DNA of 64,000 nucleotides from Pseudomonas sp. NFR16 (GCF_900108875.1 NZ_FNYJ01000007.1:292535-356534), one strand, 5' to 3'; positions 46,369-55,792 are shown, counted from the first letter of the stretch. Notes: generated by a model not told the origin, from the letters alone. Program-made: numbers and translations.

Positions 46369-47139
46369 ATGCTCTGGCCATTTACAGTGATCGGCGGTGG
46401 CGCCGGGTACGCGATTGCAAGCATTCCCGGCGCAATGCTGGGGGCGCTGCTGGGGCAGGCGCTGGATCGACGCCTGCATTTTCAGAGTTGGGCCGAATTG
46501 CGTGAGCGTGTCAGCGGCCGCGCCGTGCCGCGGGACGATGAGCTGATCTTCATTCTGCTGGGGCGCCTGGCCAAGAGTGACGGGCGGGTCGTCGATGGGC
46601 ACATTCAACAGGCCCGCGTGGAAATGCGTCGGCTGGATCTGAGCGAACCGGCCAAGCGCCGCGCGATCCAGGCGTTCAATCGCGGCAAGGACGGTCGTGA
46701 CAACCTGCGCGTTCACCTGACGCGGCTCAAGACCCAGCCTCATGCCGCCGAAGGGCTGCTGCGCGCTTGCTGGCGTATGGCTTGGGCCGATGGCAAGGCC
46801 TCGCGCGCTGAGCGTGAATTGATTGTGCAGTGGGGCAAATGGCTCGGTTGGACGGCCGAGAAGGTTCAGGCATTGTCGTCCACCGAAGACGAGCAGAGAG
46901 AACGCGCACCCGCCAGCAGCGGCGGCGAGTATCAGGAAGCGTTGCGCCTGTTGGGCGTCAAGGCCGACGCTGAACCGGCGCAGATCAAGCGTGCCTACCG
47001 CCGACTGTTAAGCCGGCACCATCCTGACAAAGTGGCGGGTACCGGCGCCAGCCAGATGCAAGTGCGCGACGCTACAGAAAGGACCCGCGAGCTGCACAAT
47101 GCCTATGCAGTGATCAAAGACCGGCGCGGGTTCCGCTAA
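46369..47139 (+). CDS. djlA: DnaJ-like co-chaperone DjlA
   Basis: A 256-residue membrane-anchored J-domain protein. The N-terminus is a glycine-rich transmembrane helix (GGGAGYAIASIPGAMLGALLG), the middle is a TerB-like helical domain (ELIFILLGRLAKSDGRVV), and the C-terminus carries the J-domain with HHPDKV, which stimulates DnaK. The start directly abuts the murU stop (TAGATG), so it is probably translated by reinitiation. Confidence 0.93.
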   Translation: MLWPFTVIGGGAGYAIASIPGAMLGALLGQALDRRLHFQSWAELRERVSGRAVPRDDELIFILLGRLAKSDGRVVDGHIQQARVEMRRLDLSEPAKRRAIQAFNRGKDGRDNLRVHLTRLKTQPHAAEGLLRACWRMAWADGKASRAERELIVQWGKWLGWTAEKVQALSSTEDEQRERAPASSGGEYQEALRLLGVKADAEPAQIKRAYRRLLSRHHPDKVAGTGASQMQVRDATERTRELHNAYAVIKDRRGFR

Positions 47140-47153
47140 GGTGCCGACGCTGC

Positions 47154-48134
47154 CTACTGGCCATCAAGCCAGCCGCGGACCCGTCGGAACAGTTGATCCT
47201 GCTCCATCGCCGAGTTGCCTGGAATTGCATTGAGCGTCACTTGGACGAACCGCGCGTTCTTCACGCGCTTGCTGGCATCCAGGCGATCCTGCGCTTGTTG
47301 GCGCGGGATCGGACGGTCTTTATTGACGAAGTCCGCCGTGGCGACTTTCAGCGTCGGCAGCACGTCCAGCAATGCGGGTGTGTCCTTGCCAGTGTCCACT
47401 GCGGTGACCATGACCAGGCGCTGCACGGCCGGCGAAGGACGTTCGCTCATGTAGCGTGCGGCCCAGTAGGCGCCTGTGCCGTGACCCAGCAGGACGATGG
47501 AGCGGGACTTGTTTTGCTGGGCGAACGCCACTGCGCTGTCGATACGCGCGAATATCTTCTCAGCGTTTGCCTTGGCCGCTTCTGCCTGCGCAGCGGCCTG
47601 TTCGGCTGCGGCCGCTGCGTCGGCTTCAGCGGCGGCTGCGGGGTCGGGCGCCTTCGTTGCGTCTTTGGCTTTGTCCTTATCGGCGGCGGCCTCACCGGCA
47701 GGCGGTGCGTCAGGGCTGCGGGCGAAAACACCGTCGTTGAACGCATCCGGCATGCTCAGGCTGAGGCTTGACCATCCCGTGTCTGGCAGCTTGCGGCGTA
47801 ACGGTCCTACTGCATTCGGCCAGTCGGCTGACTCATCGGCGCCGGGCACGATCACCACCGCACCTTTGGGGTCATCGGTGTTGGCCGGTTTCCAGAGTGC
47901 CAGAAACGACTCTTCACCTGCCTGTAACTGCTGCTGTTCAGCCTGCGGCACGCGACGCTCGAGCGCCAGCGTGTCTTCCTGACTGCGCGAAGGCAGGGCC
48001 GCACGCTCGACAGGCGTCTCTGCCGGTTTGGCGTCTTTCTCCGGGGCCGGGTCGGCCGCCATCGCTAAAGGCGAGCAAGGTAGTATCAGCGTCAGACAAA
48101 GCGCGGGAAACATTGCGCGAATGGTGTAGGACAT
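47154..48134 (-). CDS. DUF3530 alpha/beta hydrolase-like exported protein
   Basis: A 326-residue protein. A signal peptide (MSYTIRAMFPALCLTLILPC, then SPLAMAA) leads to the mature protein, which has a hydrolase-like fold with GHGTGAYWAARYM, where Gly-His-Gly-Thr-Gly takes the place of a nucleophile-elbow GxSxG. Thr in place of Ser suggests it may not be a hydrolase. Between about residues 142 and 190 lies a low-complexity insert rich in Ala, Lys, Asp and Glu (DKDKAKDATKAPDPAAAAEA..), likely a disordered or helical linker. The start at 48134 follows GGAA. Function unknown. Confidence 0.85.
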   Translation of the reverse strand: MSYTIRAMFPALCLTLILPCSPLAMAADPAPEKDAKPAETPVERAALPSRSQEDTLALERRVPQAEQQQLQAGEESFLALWKPANTDDPKGAVVIVPGADESADWPNAVGPLRRKLPDTGWSSLSLSMPDAFNDGVFARSPDAPPAGEAAADKDKAKDATKAPDPAAAAEADAAAAAEQAAAQAEAAKANAEKIFARIDSAVAFAQQNKSRSIVLLGHGTGAYWAARYMSERPSPAVQRLVMVTAVDTGKDTPALLDVLPTLKVATADFVNKDRPIPRQQAQDRLDASKRVKNARFVQVTLNAIPGNSAMEQDQLFRRVRGWLDGQ

Positions 48135-48273
48135 CGAATATTCCAAAGGCCGGAAACAATTCCGGCAGACTAATGGGTTGACGGCTGTTTGTCAGGCCGC
48201 CATACGACCTCGTCTTCGAGCGCCACGCTCACAGCATGACCGGCAAGGGATTCAGTGAAATGGGGACAACAGT

Positions 48274-50343
48274 TTGAGCATCCGCAGCCCGCGCCTCCTG
48301 GTTATCGGCTGTGGCAGGGTGCTCTTGATGGCAATGATGCTGATCGCCGCGCCTGCCTGGGTTCAAGCCGATGACGCCGCCACGCCGGTCGATCCGCTGA
48401 CAGCTGCCCAGCGGGACTGGCTGCTCAAGCGCGGGCAATTGCGCGTCGGACTGGTGTTGCAAGCGCCGTATGCCCAGCTCGATCGCCGGGCGCAGCAGTT
48501 GTCCGGCGCGAACGTTGATCTGGTCAACCTGATGGCCAGGACGCTGCAGGTCGATCTGTTGTGGCGCAATTACGCCGATCAGGCCGAGCTCGAAAAAGCC
48601 TTCGCCGAGGGTCAGGTCGACTTCGCGCCCGGGCTGACGCAGACCCCGACGGGGCTGCGCATGTGGCTCTACTCCGATCCCTACATGCGCGTGCCGCAGT
48701 TGGTGGTGGGTGAGCGTGACGGCTCGGGCGTGGTGGATCTCGAGAAGCTGGACAGCCAAGTGCGGATTGCCGTGCGCATGCCCAGCGTGACCGCCGATTA
48801 TTTGCGCGCCAACTACAGCCATCTCAATCTGCAGGGCGTGCCGCTGGAGCGGCAGGCGTTGCAATTACTCCTCACCCAGCAGGCACGCTACGCGGTCATC
48901 GATGAGGCGCAGTTGGGTCGACTGTCGCGCGAGACCGAGTTCGCCGGGCTGGCAGTGGTCGGCGATATCGGGTTCCCGCAGCTGTTGCGCGTGGCCTCCC
49001 GGCGCGACACGCCGGAGCTCGCCGACATCATCAGCCAGGCGCTGAACGCCATTGCGCCCAAGGACCTTGAGCAATTGCATGCCCAATGGTTGCAGCCCAA
49101 ATACCCGCGCGTGAGCGAGTCACCGGGGCTGTGGCAGAACATCGCGCTGCTGTTCCTGGTGCTGTTTCTGGCCTGCGCAGCGATCGTGTTCTGGCAGCGC
49201 CGTCAGCAACAGGTACTTGAAGGCGACCTTCTCGCTGCTCGCGAAGACATCACCCGGCGCCGCGCAGGCGAGGAAGCCCTGAGGCTGGCGCAGTTTTCGA
49301 TCGACCAGAGTACGGTCGGCATTCTCTGGGTCAATTGGGACAGCCACGTGCGGTACGCGAATCAGGCCGCTGAAAACATGCTGGGTTACGCGCCGGGCGG
49401 TGTGGTCGACAGACCCCTGATCGATTTCGAGCCCGGTCTGAATATGGATCGCTGGCTCAACCTGTGGAAGAACGCCCGATCCAGCGAAGAAGGGCCGCAG
49501 AATTTCGAAAGCAATTGCCTGCGTGCCGACGGTAGCGTGTTGCCTGCCGATGTCTCTCTGAGTTTTTTGCGCTTTCGTGAAGCCGAGTATCTGGTGGTGT
49601 TTATCACCGACGTCACCGAGCGGCGCCGTTCATTGGCCGCGCTGCAAGAGAGTGAGGCCCGGCTGCAGGTGCTGGCCGAGCAACTGCGGGAATTATCGGC
49701 TCACCTTGAGACCGTGCGTGAAGAGGAAAAGGCGCGCATTGCCAGGGAAGTCCACGACGAGCTGGGTCAGATGCTGACGGTGCTCAAGCTGGAAACGTCC
49801 ATGTGCGAGCTGGCCTACGCCGATCTCGATCCTGGCCTGCGTGAACGGTTGAACAGCATGAAGCGCCTGATCGCCCAATTGTTTCAGCTGGTCCGAGACG
49901 TCGCGACTGCGCTGCGCCCGCCGATTCTCGACGCCGGCATCGCCTCGGCCATTGAATGGCAGGCCAGACGCTTCGAGGCGCGCACCCAGATTCCCTGTCT
50001 GGTGGAGGTGCCGGACAATCTGCCGGTGCTGCCGGATTCGACGGCGATCGGGTTGTTTCGCATCCTTCAAGAGTCGCTCACCAACGTCATGCGCCATGCC
50101 CAGGCGCACACCGTCGAGCTGACGCTGAGCCTGAGCGACGGCGTGCTGTGCATGACGGTCGCCGACGACGGCAAAGGCTTCGATCAGGCCGCCGACCGAC
50201 CTGCCTCGTTCGGCCTGGTGGGAATGCGGGAGCGGGTTTTGATCATGGGCGGACGGTTGCATCTGGACAGCACGCTGGGAGAAGGCACAACCTTGCGTAT
50301 CCAGATTCCGCTCGAACAGGTTCCGCAGGAGCAAGTGCAGTGA
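48274..50343 (+). CDS. agtS: Hybrid sensor histidine kinase AgtS-like (SBP_bac_3 + PAS + HisKA_3)
   Basis: A 689-residue membrane kinase. An N-terminal signal/anchor and a periplasmic amino-acid-binding domain (about residues 40-280) are followed by a transmembrane helix near 286-306 (LWQNIALLFLVLFLACAAIV), a PAS domain (about 330-450), and a NarX-type kinase with the phosphorylated His494 (AREVHDELGQM) and the ATPase block (DDGKGFD). The start is the TTG at 48274, with GGGGA seven bases upstream; there is no better ATG. It matches by order and neighbours the P. aeruginosa AgtS, which senses 5-aminovalerate, GABA and related signals. Confidence 0.85.
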   Translation: MSIRSPRLLVIGCGRVLLMAMMLIAAPAWVQADDAATPVDPLTAAQRDWLLKRGQLRVGLVLQAPYAQLDRRAQQLSGANVDLVNLMARTLQVDLLWRNYADQAELEKAFAEGQVDFAPGLTQTPTGLRMWLYSDPYMRVPQLVVGERDGSGVVDLEKLDSQVRIAVRMPSVTADYLRANYSHLNLQGVPLERQALQLLLTQQARYAVIDEAQLGRLSRETEFAGLAVVGDIGFPQLLRVASRRDTPELADIISQALNAIAPKDLEQLHAQWLQPKYPRVSESPGLWQNIALLFLVLFLACAAIVFWQRRQQQVLEGDLLAAREDITRRRAGEEALRLAQFSIDQSTVGILWVNWDSHVRYANQAAENMLGYAPGGVVDRPLIDFEPGLNMDRWLNLWKNARSSEEGPQNFESNCLRADGSVLPADVSLSFLRFREAEYLVVFITDVTERRRSLAALQESEARLQVLAEQLRELSAHLETVREEEKARIAREVHDELGQMLTVLKLETSMCELAYADLDPGLRERLNSMKRLIAQLFQLVRDVATALRPPILDAGIASAIEWQARRFEARTQIPCLVEVPDNLPVLPDSTAIGLFRILQESLTNVMRHAQAHTVELTLSLSDGVLCMTVADDGKGFDQAADRPASFGLVGMRERVLIMGGRLHLDSTLGEGTTLRIQIPLEQVPQEQVQ

Positions 50344-50969
50344 TCCGCGTATTGGTCGCCGAAGACCACACCATCGTCCGCGAGGGCATCAAGCAACTGA
50401 TCGGTCTGGCCAAAGACCTGCAAGTGGCAGGCGAGGCCAGTAATGGCGAACAGTTGCTGGAAGCCTTGCGCCACATCGAGTGCGAAGTCGTGCTGCTCGA
50501 TATTTCCATGCCCGGCGTGAACGGGCTGGAAGCCATTCCACGCATCCGCGCAATGAACAATCCGCCCGCGATCCTCGTGTTGTCGATGCACGATGAAGCC
50601 CAGATGGCGGCGCGTGCGTTGAAAGTCGGGGCCGCGGGTTATGCCACCAAAGACAGCGACCCTGCGTTGCTGCTGACGGCCATTCGGCGGGTGGCCGCCG
50701 GCGGTCGCTATATCGACCCTGATCTTGCCGACCGCATGGTGTTCGAAGTCGGGCTCACCGACAGCCGACCGCTGCACTCGCTGTTGTCCGAGCGCGAATT
50801 CTCGGTGTTCGAGCGTCTGGCGCAAGGCGCCAACGTCAACGACATCGCTCAACAATTGGCGTTGAGCAGCAAGACCATCAGCACGCACAAAGCGCGGTTG
50901 ATGCAAAAGCTCAACATCACCTCCCTTGCCGAGCTGGTGAAGTATGCGATGGAGCACAAGCTGGTCTGA
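50340..50969 (+). CDS. agtR: NarL/FixJ response regulator AgtR-like
   Basis: A 209-residue two-component regulator. The receiver has the acidic pocket D9 and the phosphoacceptor D54 (VLLDISMPG), and the C-terminal helix-turn-helix is of the LuxR type (NDIAQQLALSSKTISTHKARLMQKL). The GTG at 50340 overlaps the agtS stop by four bases (GTGA). In P. aeruginosa AgtR activates agtABCD. Palindromic sites between it and agtA are good candidates for its binding. Confidence 0.9.
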   Translation: MIRVLVAEDHTIVREGIKQLIGLAKDLQVAGEASNGEQLLEALRHIECEVVLLDISMPGVNGLEAIPRIRAMNNPPAILVLSMHDEAQMAARALKVGAAGYATKDSDPALLLTAIRRVAAGGRYIDPDLADRMVFEVGLTDSRPLHSLLSEREFSVFERLAQGANVNDIAQQLALSSKTISTHKARLMQKLNITSLAELVKYAMEHKLV

Positions 50970-51020
50970 CTTTCGGCCATGCCTAAAACCGACCCTTTTG
51001 CAGATCCTGCTAAATAGCCA

Positions 51021-51083
51021 TCGCGAGCAAGCTCACTCCTACGGTTGACCGCGATCCCCTTGTAGGAGTGAGCTTGCTCGCGA
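51021..51083. repeat. REP pair (perfect 22-bp inverted repeat)
   Basis: TCGCGAGCAAGCTCACTCCTAC (first 20 bases shown on paper as TCGCGAGCAAGCTCACTCCT) at 51021-51042 and its exact reverse complement at 51062-51083, with a 19-base spacer. This is the Pseudomonas REP type. It sits after agtR and before the agtA promoter. Confidence 0.9.
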
Positions 51084-51141
51084 ATGCGTCGCCACAGGCG
51101 ATAAATTCCTTCGAAACCGCATACCTATCCCCGCCATCCGT

Positions 51142-51196
51142 GTAGGGCAATCCCTACCCCAAACCTTCCATCGCACTTAGGCCAATCTCTCCTACG
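51142..51196. promoter_or_regulatory. Two operator-like sites upstream of agtA
   Basis: GTAGGG-CAAT-CCCTAC (51142-51157) is a perfect palindrome. About 37 bp on, TTAGG-CCAATCTCT-CCTA with CGCCCC (51178-51197) is an imperfect copy. Both share CAATC and CCTAC-CCC. They lie 70-125 bp before the agtA start, the right place for an activator such as AgtR. Confidence 0.6.
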
Positions 51197-51265
51197 CCCC
51201 GATTTGCGGGGGCTGCGGCCTCATCTAGGCTTGTTGCCACGGTTGATTAAACAAAGGTGTGGGTA

Positions 51266-52390
51266 ATGAGCAACGTCGATTCAAGCGCTGGGGCAAATGA
51301 TGTTCTGGTCAGCTTTCGTGGTGTGCAAAAGAGCTACGACGGCGAAGCCCTGATCGTCAAAGACCTCAACCTGGATATTCGCAAGGGCGAGTTCCTCACT
51401 TTGCTCGGCCCGTCGGGCTCCGGAAAAACCACCAGCCTGATGATGCTCGCCGGTTTCGAGACGCCGACTGCCGGCGAGATCCTGCTGGGCGGTCGTTCGA
51501 TCAACAACGTGCCGCCGCACAAGCGCGACATCGGCATGGTGTTTCAGAACTACGCCTTGTTTCCGCACATGACCGTGGCCGAAAACCTCGCGTTTCCGCT
51601 GTCGGTGCGGGGCATGAGCAAGACGGACGTTGCCGAAAAGGTCAAACGCGCCCTGGACATGGTTCAACTCGGCACCTTCGCGCATCGTTACCCGGCGCAG
51701 TTGTCCGGTGGCCAGCAGCAGCGCGTGGCACTGGCGCGTGCGCTGGTGTTCGAACCGCAACTGGTGCTGATGGACGAGCCTCTTGGCGCGCTGGATAAGC
51801 AACTGCGCGAACACATGCAGATGGAAATCAAGCACTTGCATCAGCGTCTGGGCGTGACGGTGGTCTACGTGACCCACGATCAGGGCGAAGCGCTGACCAT
51901 GTCCGATCGCGTTGCCGTCTTCCATCAAGGCGAAATCCAGCAGATCGCGCCACCTCGCGCGCTGTATGAAGAACCGAAGAACACGTTCGTCGCCAACTTC
52001 ATCGGTGAAAACAACCGCATCAACGGCACATTGCTCAGCCAGACGGGGGACCGCTGCGTGGTCGGCCTGGCGCGTGGCGAAAAGGTCGAAGCGCTTGCCG
52101 TCAACGTGGGCGCAACCGGCAGCGCCGTCACCCTGTCGATTCGCCCGGAGCGCGTGAACCTCAACGGCCGCAGCGAGAGTTGCGTCAACCGCTTCTCGGG
52201 CCGTGTGGCCGAGTTCATTTATCTGGGCGACCACGTGCGCGTGCGCCTGGAAGTGGCCGGCAAGACCGATTTCTTCGTCAAACAGCCCATCGCCGAACTG
52301 GACCCGGCGTTGAGCGTTGGCGACGTTGTGCCCATTGGATGGCAGGTCGAGCACGCGCGCGCGCTGGACCCTTTGCAGGAAGCGCATTGA
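51266..52390 (+). CDS. agtA: ABC transporter ATPase AgtA
   Basis: A 374-residue ATPase of the polyamine/opine/phosphonate class. Walker A is GPSGSGKTT (Lys54), the signature is LSGGQQQRVALARAL, Walker B is VLMDEPLGALD, and the switch His is in YVTHDQGEA. The TOBE domain at the C-terminus is regulatory. The ATG at 51266 is preferred to an in-frame GTG three codons earlier. It is the first gene of agtABCD; the genes are all on this strand. Confidence 0.93.
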   Translation: MSNVDSSAGANDVLVSFRGVQKSYDGEALIVKDLNLDIRKGEFLTLLGPSGSGKTTSLMMLAGFETPTAGEILLGGRSINNVPPHKRDIGMVFQNYALFPHMTVAENLAFPLSVRGMSKTDVAEKVKRALDMVQLGTFAHRYPAQLSGGQQQRVALARALVFEPQLVLMDEPLGALDKQLREHMQMEIKHLHQRLGVTVVYVTHDQGEALTMSDRVAVFHQGEIQQIAPPRALYEEPKNTFVANFIGENNRINGTLLSQTGDRCVVGLARGEKVEALAVNVGATGSAVTLSIRPERVNLNGRSESCVNRFSGRVAEFIYLGDHVRVRLEVAGKTDFFVKQPIAELDPALSVGDVVPIGWQVEHARALDPLQEAH

Positions 52391-52481
52391 TTCATCCGCT
52401 GTAGTCGCAAACAGAAGCACCCAGAGGCGAACTCATCGCCCCCCATTGCTTAACCAACATTGTTCGTGGAGAGAAAAACAA

Positions 52482-53513
52482 ATGCTCAAGACATTGAAGC
52501 TCACCGCTTTATCGGTCGGCATGATGTGTGCGGCGCAAGCCATGGCCGCCGATCTGACTGTGATTTCCTTCGGCGGTGCGAACAAGGCTGCTCAGGAGAA
52601 GGCCTTCTACGCACCCTGGGAAAAGGCAGGCAACGGCAAGATCATTGCCGGCGAATACAACGGTGAGATGGCCAAGGTCAAAGCCATGGTCGACACCAAG
52701 AGTGTGACCTATGACCTGGTGGAGGTCGAATCCCCTGAACTGGCTCGCGGTTGCGACGAGGACATGTTCGAAGTGATCGACCCGGCCATTCTGGGCAAAA
52801 AAGAAGACTACGTGCCGGGCGCGATCCAGACCTGCGGCGTGGGCTTCTTCGTGTGGTCGACCGTGCTGGCCTACAACGCCGACAAGCTGAAAACCGCACC
52901 GACCAGCTGGGTCGATTTCTGGGACACCAAGAAATTCCCAGGCAAGCGTGGCCTGCGCAAGGGCGCCAAGTACACCCTGGAATTCGCGCTGATGGCTGAC
53001 GGCGTTGCGCCAAAAGACGTCTACAAAGTGCTGGCCAGCAAAGACGGTCAGGAGCGCGCGTTCAAGAAACTCGATGAGCTCAAGCCGAACATCCAGTGGT
53101 GGGAAGCCGGTGCCCAGCCGCCGCAATTCCTGCAGTCGGGTGACGTTGTGATGAGCTCGGCCTACAACGGCCGTATCGCTGCGGTGCAGAAAGAAAGCAA
53201 CCTGAAAATCGTCTGGACCGGCGGCGTCTACGACTTCGACTCCTGGGCCATTCCGAAGGGCGCGAAAAACATCGAAGAAGCCAAGAAGTTCCTGGCGTAC
53301 ACCCTCAAGCCTGAACAGCAGAAGACGTACTCCGAGAACATCGCTTACGGTCCGGCCAACTCTCAGGCAGTCAGCCTGCTGACCGCCGACAACCAGAAAA
53401 ACATGCCTACCACCCCTGAGAACATCAAGGATCAGGTGCAATTGAGCGTGAGCTTCTGGACCGACAATGGCGAAAACCTGGAGCAGCGATTCAACTCCTG
53501 GGCTGCCAAGTAA
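52482..53513 (+). CDS. agtB: ABC transporter solute-binding protein AgtB
   Basis: A 343-residue periplasmic protein. The signal peptide is MLKTLKLTALSVGMMCAAQA, cleaved after MAA or MAADL. GGAGAG lies about 9 bases before the ATG. It belongs to the same family as PotD/SpuD and has a paralogue at 14768-15805. In P. aeruginosa the agt operon takes up 5-aminovalerate and GABA. It is followed by a very strong hairpin, which may keep its mRNA segment stable, so that the binding protein outnumbers the membrane parts. Confidence 0.92.
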   Translation: MLKTLKLTALSVGMMCAAQAMAADLTVISFGGANKAAQEKAFYAPWEKAGNGKIIAGEYNGEMAKVKAMVDTKSVTYDLVEVESPELARGCDEDMFEVIDPAILGKKEDYVPGAIQTCGVGFFVWSTVLAYNADKLKTAPTSWVDFWDTKKFPGKRGLRKGAKYTLEFALMADGVAPKDVYKVLASKDGQERAFKKLDELKPNIQWWEAGAQPPQFLQSGDVVMSSAYNGRIAAVQKESNLKIVWTGGVYDFDSWAIPKGAKNIEEAKKFLAYTLKPEQQKTYSENIAYGPANSQAVSLLTADNQKNMPTTPENIKDQVQLSVSFWTDNGENLEQRFNSWAAK

Positions 53514-53524
53514 TAGAACAAGCC

Positions 53525-53619
53525 GTAGCCGTCCGGCCGGGCGGCTACGACTTGCCGGCGACAGCGATCATGAGGTCCCTGTCGCCGGCAAGCGGAGCGC
53601 CGCCCGGCCGGACTGCTAC
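53525..53619 (+). other. Large intra-operon hairpin after agtB
   Basis: CTTGCCGGCGACAG (53551-53564) pairs perfectly with CTGTCGCCGGCAAG (53579-53592) around a 14-base loop. Outside it, GTCCGGCCGGGCGGC (53531-53545) pairs perfectly with GCCGCCCGGCCGGAC (53599-53613), and GTAGC/GCTAC closes the base. That is 29 paired bases plus five. There is no T-run, so it should not terminate efficiently. Confidence 0.92.
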
Positions 53620-53706
53620 GGACGGTCAGCGTTTGAGTGATGTTTGTTGTAGGTCAGATACGGTCGCCCTTGTGTCGACCATCGTTGAAAGATTTCGGAG
53701 TTCGCT

Positions 53707-54954
53707 ATGGCCACCGCCGTGCCCCTGACTGAAGGCGCCAGCCCGACCTTGAAGCAACGCCTGGCCCGTGCCGAGCGCGTCAACCGCTGGAAGGCTCAGG
53801 CATTGATAGCGCCATTGGCGATTTTCCTGCTGCTCGTGTTTCTTGTGCCGATTGCGGCGCTGCTCTACAAAAGCGTGAGCAACCCTGAAGTGGTCGGCGG
53901 CATGCCGCTCACGGTTGTCGAAGTCGAAAAGTGGGACGGCAAGGGCCTGCCATCGGAAGCGGTGTACAAGGCTGCCAGCCAGGACCTGGCCGATGCCCGC
54001 AAGAATCAGACCTTGGGTGACCTGTCCAAGCGCCTGAACCAGGAGCTGGCCGGTTATCGCAGTCTGCTGGCGAAAACCGCCCGCGCGCTGCCCTTCAAGG
54101 AAGAGCCTGCTTCCTACAAAGAGGCGCTGGAAGCCATCGATGAACGTTGGGGCGACCCCGCGTACTGGCAGGCCGTACGTCGCAATACCTCGAGCTTCAC
54201 CCCCTATTACTTGCTGGCCGCTGTCGACCATCGCATCGATGACCTCGGTGAAGTGGCGCCCGCGACCCCGGATCAGGCCATCTACATCGACGTCTTCGCC
54301 CGCACCTTCTGGATGGGCCTGGTCATCACCGTGATCTGCCTGTTCCTCGCGTATCCACTGGCCTATCTGCTGGCCAACCTGCCTGCACGGCAAAGCAACC
54401 TGCTGATGATTCTGGTGCTGCTGCCGTTCTGGACGTCGATTCTGGTCCGTGTCGCGGCCTGGATCGTCTTGTTGCAATCCAGCGGGCTTATCAACGGCGC
54501 GCTCATGGCGATGGGCATCATCGATAAGCCGCTCGAACTGGTGTTCAACCGGGTCGGTGTCTACATCTCGATGGTGCACATCATGCTGCCGTTCATGATC
54601 CTGCCGATCTACAGCGTCATGAAGGGCATTTCGCCCACGTACATGCGGGCCGCGATTTCGCTCGGTTGCAACCCGTTTGCAAGCTTCTGGCGCGTGTACT
54701 TCCCGCAGACCTACGCCGGTGTGGGTGCGGGATGCCTGCTGGTGTTCATTCTTTCGATTGGCTACTACATCACGCCGGCGCTGCTGGGCAGCCCGAACGA
54801 TCAGATGGTCAGCTACTTCGTCGCGTTCTACACCAACACCAGCATCAACTGGGGCATGGCGACTGCGCTGGGCGGCTTGCTGCTGCTGGCAACCGTGGTG
54901 CTGTACCTGATCTATAGCTGGCTGGTCGGCGCCAGCCGCCTGCGTCTGAGCTGA
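53707..54954 (+). CDS. agtC: ABC transporter permease AgtC
   Basis: A 415-residue inner-membrane permease. A first transmembrane helix (LIAPLAIFLLLVFLVPIAALL) is followed by a periplasmic stretch of about 150 residues, then five further helices with the EAA-type coupling loop (MRAAISLGCNPFASFWRVYFPQ). The long early periplasmic loop is larger than in PotB-type permeases but occurs in this sub-family. It precedes agtD by 10 bp. Confidence 0.92.
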   Translation: MATAVPLTEGASPTLKQRLARAERVNRWKAQALIAPLAIFLLLVFLVPIAALLYKSVSNPEVVGGMPLTVVEVEKWDGKGLPSEAVYKAASQDLADARKNQTLGDLSKRLNQELAGYRSLLAKTARALPFKEEPASYKEALEAIDERWGDPAYWQAVRRNTSSFTPYYLLAAVDHRIDDLGEVAPATPDQAIYIDVFARTFWMGLVITVICLFLAYPLAYLLANLPARQSNLLMILVLLPFWTSILVRVAAWIVLLQSSGLINGALMAMGIIDKPLELVFNRVGVYISMVHIMLPFMILPIYSVMKGISPTYMRAAISLGCNPFASFWRVYFPQTYAGVGAGCLLVFILSIGYYITPALLGSPNDQMVSYFVAFYTNTSINWGMATALGGLLLLATVVLYLIYSWLVGASRLRLS

Positions 54955-54964
54955 GGAGACTGAC

Positions 54965-55792
54965 ATGTTGAGCCCTTATTCCTCGCCCATCGAGCGGGTC
55001 TGGTTTTACACGCTGCGCATCCTGTGCGGGCTGATTCTGCTGTTTCTGGTCCTGCCTGTGCTGGTCATCGTGCCGCTTTCGTTCAACTCCGGCAGCTTTC
55101 TGGTCTACCCGCTGCAGGGCTTTTCGCTGCATTGGTATCAGGATTTCTTCGGCTCGGCGGAGTGGATGCGCTCGTTGAAGAACAGCCTGATCGTCGCGCC
55201 GGCCGCCACGGTCCTGGCGATGGGTTTCGGCACCTTGGCGGCGATTGGCCTGACCCGCAGCAACTTCCCCGGCAAATCGCTGGTCATGGCGCTGGTGATC
55301 TCGCCGATGGTGGTCCCGGTGGTGATCGTGGGTGTCGCAAGCTACCTGTTCTTCGCGCCGCTGGGCCTGGGCAACAGTTACACGTCGCTGATTCTGGTGC
55401 ATGCGGTACTGGGTGTCCCGTTCGTGATCATCACGGTGTCGGCGACGCTGCAAGGCTTCAACTACAACCTGGTGCGCGCCGCCGCCAGCCTTGGCGCATC
55501 GCCCGTAACGGCGTTCCGTCGCGTGACGCTGCCGTTGATCGCGCCTGGCGTTATTTCAGGCGCGCTGTTTGCCTTCGCGACGTCGTTCGATGAGGTCGTA
55601 GTGACGCTGTTTCTGGCCGGCCCCGAGCAGGCAACGCTGCCACGGCAGATGTTCAGCGGCATTCGCGAAAACCTCAGCCCGACTATCGCAGCGGCCGCCA
55701 CTTTGCTAATCGGCTTCTCCGTCATATTGCTGCTGGTGCTGGAGTGGCTGCGCGGCCGCAGCGAGAAATTGCGCACGGCGGTGGTGGAATAA
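54965..55792 (+). CDS. agtD: ABC transporter permease AgtD
   Basis: A 275-residue permease of the PotC type with six hydrophobic helices. The EAA loop reads VRAAASLGASPVTAFRRVTL. It is the last gene of the agtABCD transporter. GAGGAG lies just before the start at 54965. A cluster of palindromes lies immediately after the stop. Confidence 0.93.
   Translation: MLSPYSSPIERVWFYTLRILCGLILLFLVLPVLVIVPLSFNSGSFLVYPLQGFSLHWYQDFFGSAEWMRSLKNSLIVAPAATVLAMGFGTLAAIGLTRSNFPGKSLVMALVISPMVVPVVIVGVASYLFFAPLGLGNSYTSLILVHAVLGVPFVIITVSATLQGFNYNLVRAAASLGASPVTAFRRVTLPLIAPGVISGALFAFATSFDEVVVTLFLAGPEQATLPRQMFSGIRENLSPTIAAAATLLIGFSVILLLVLEWLRGRSEKLRTAVVE

Noticed and set aside
51021..51083. Inverted repeat as a terminator of agtR
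   Set aside because: No T-run; matches a dispersed REP family.
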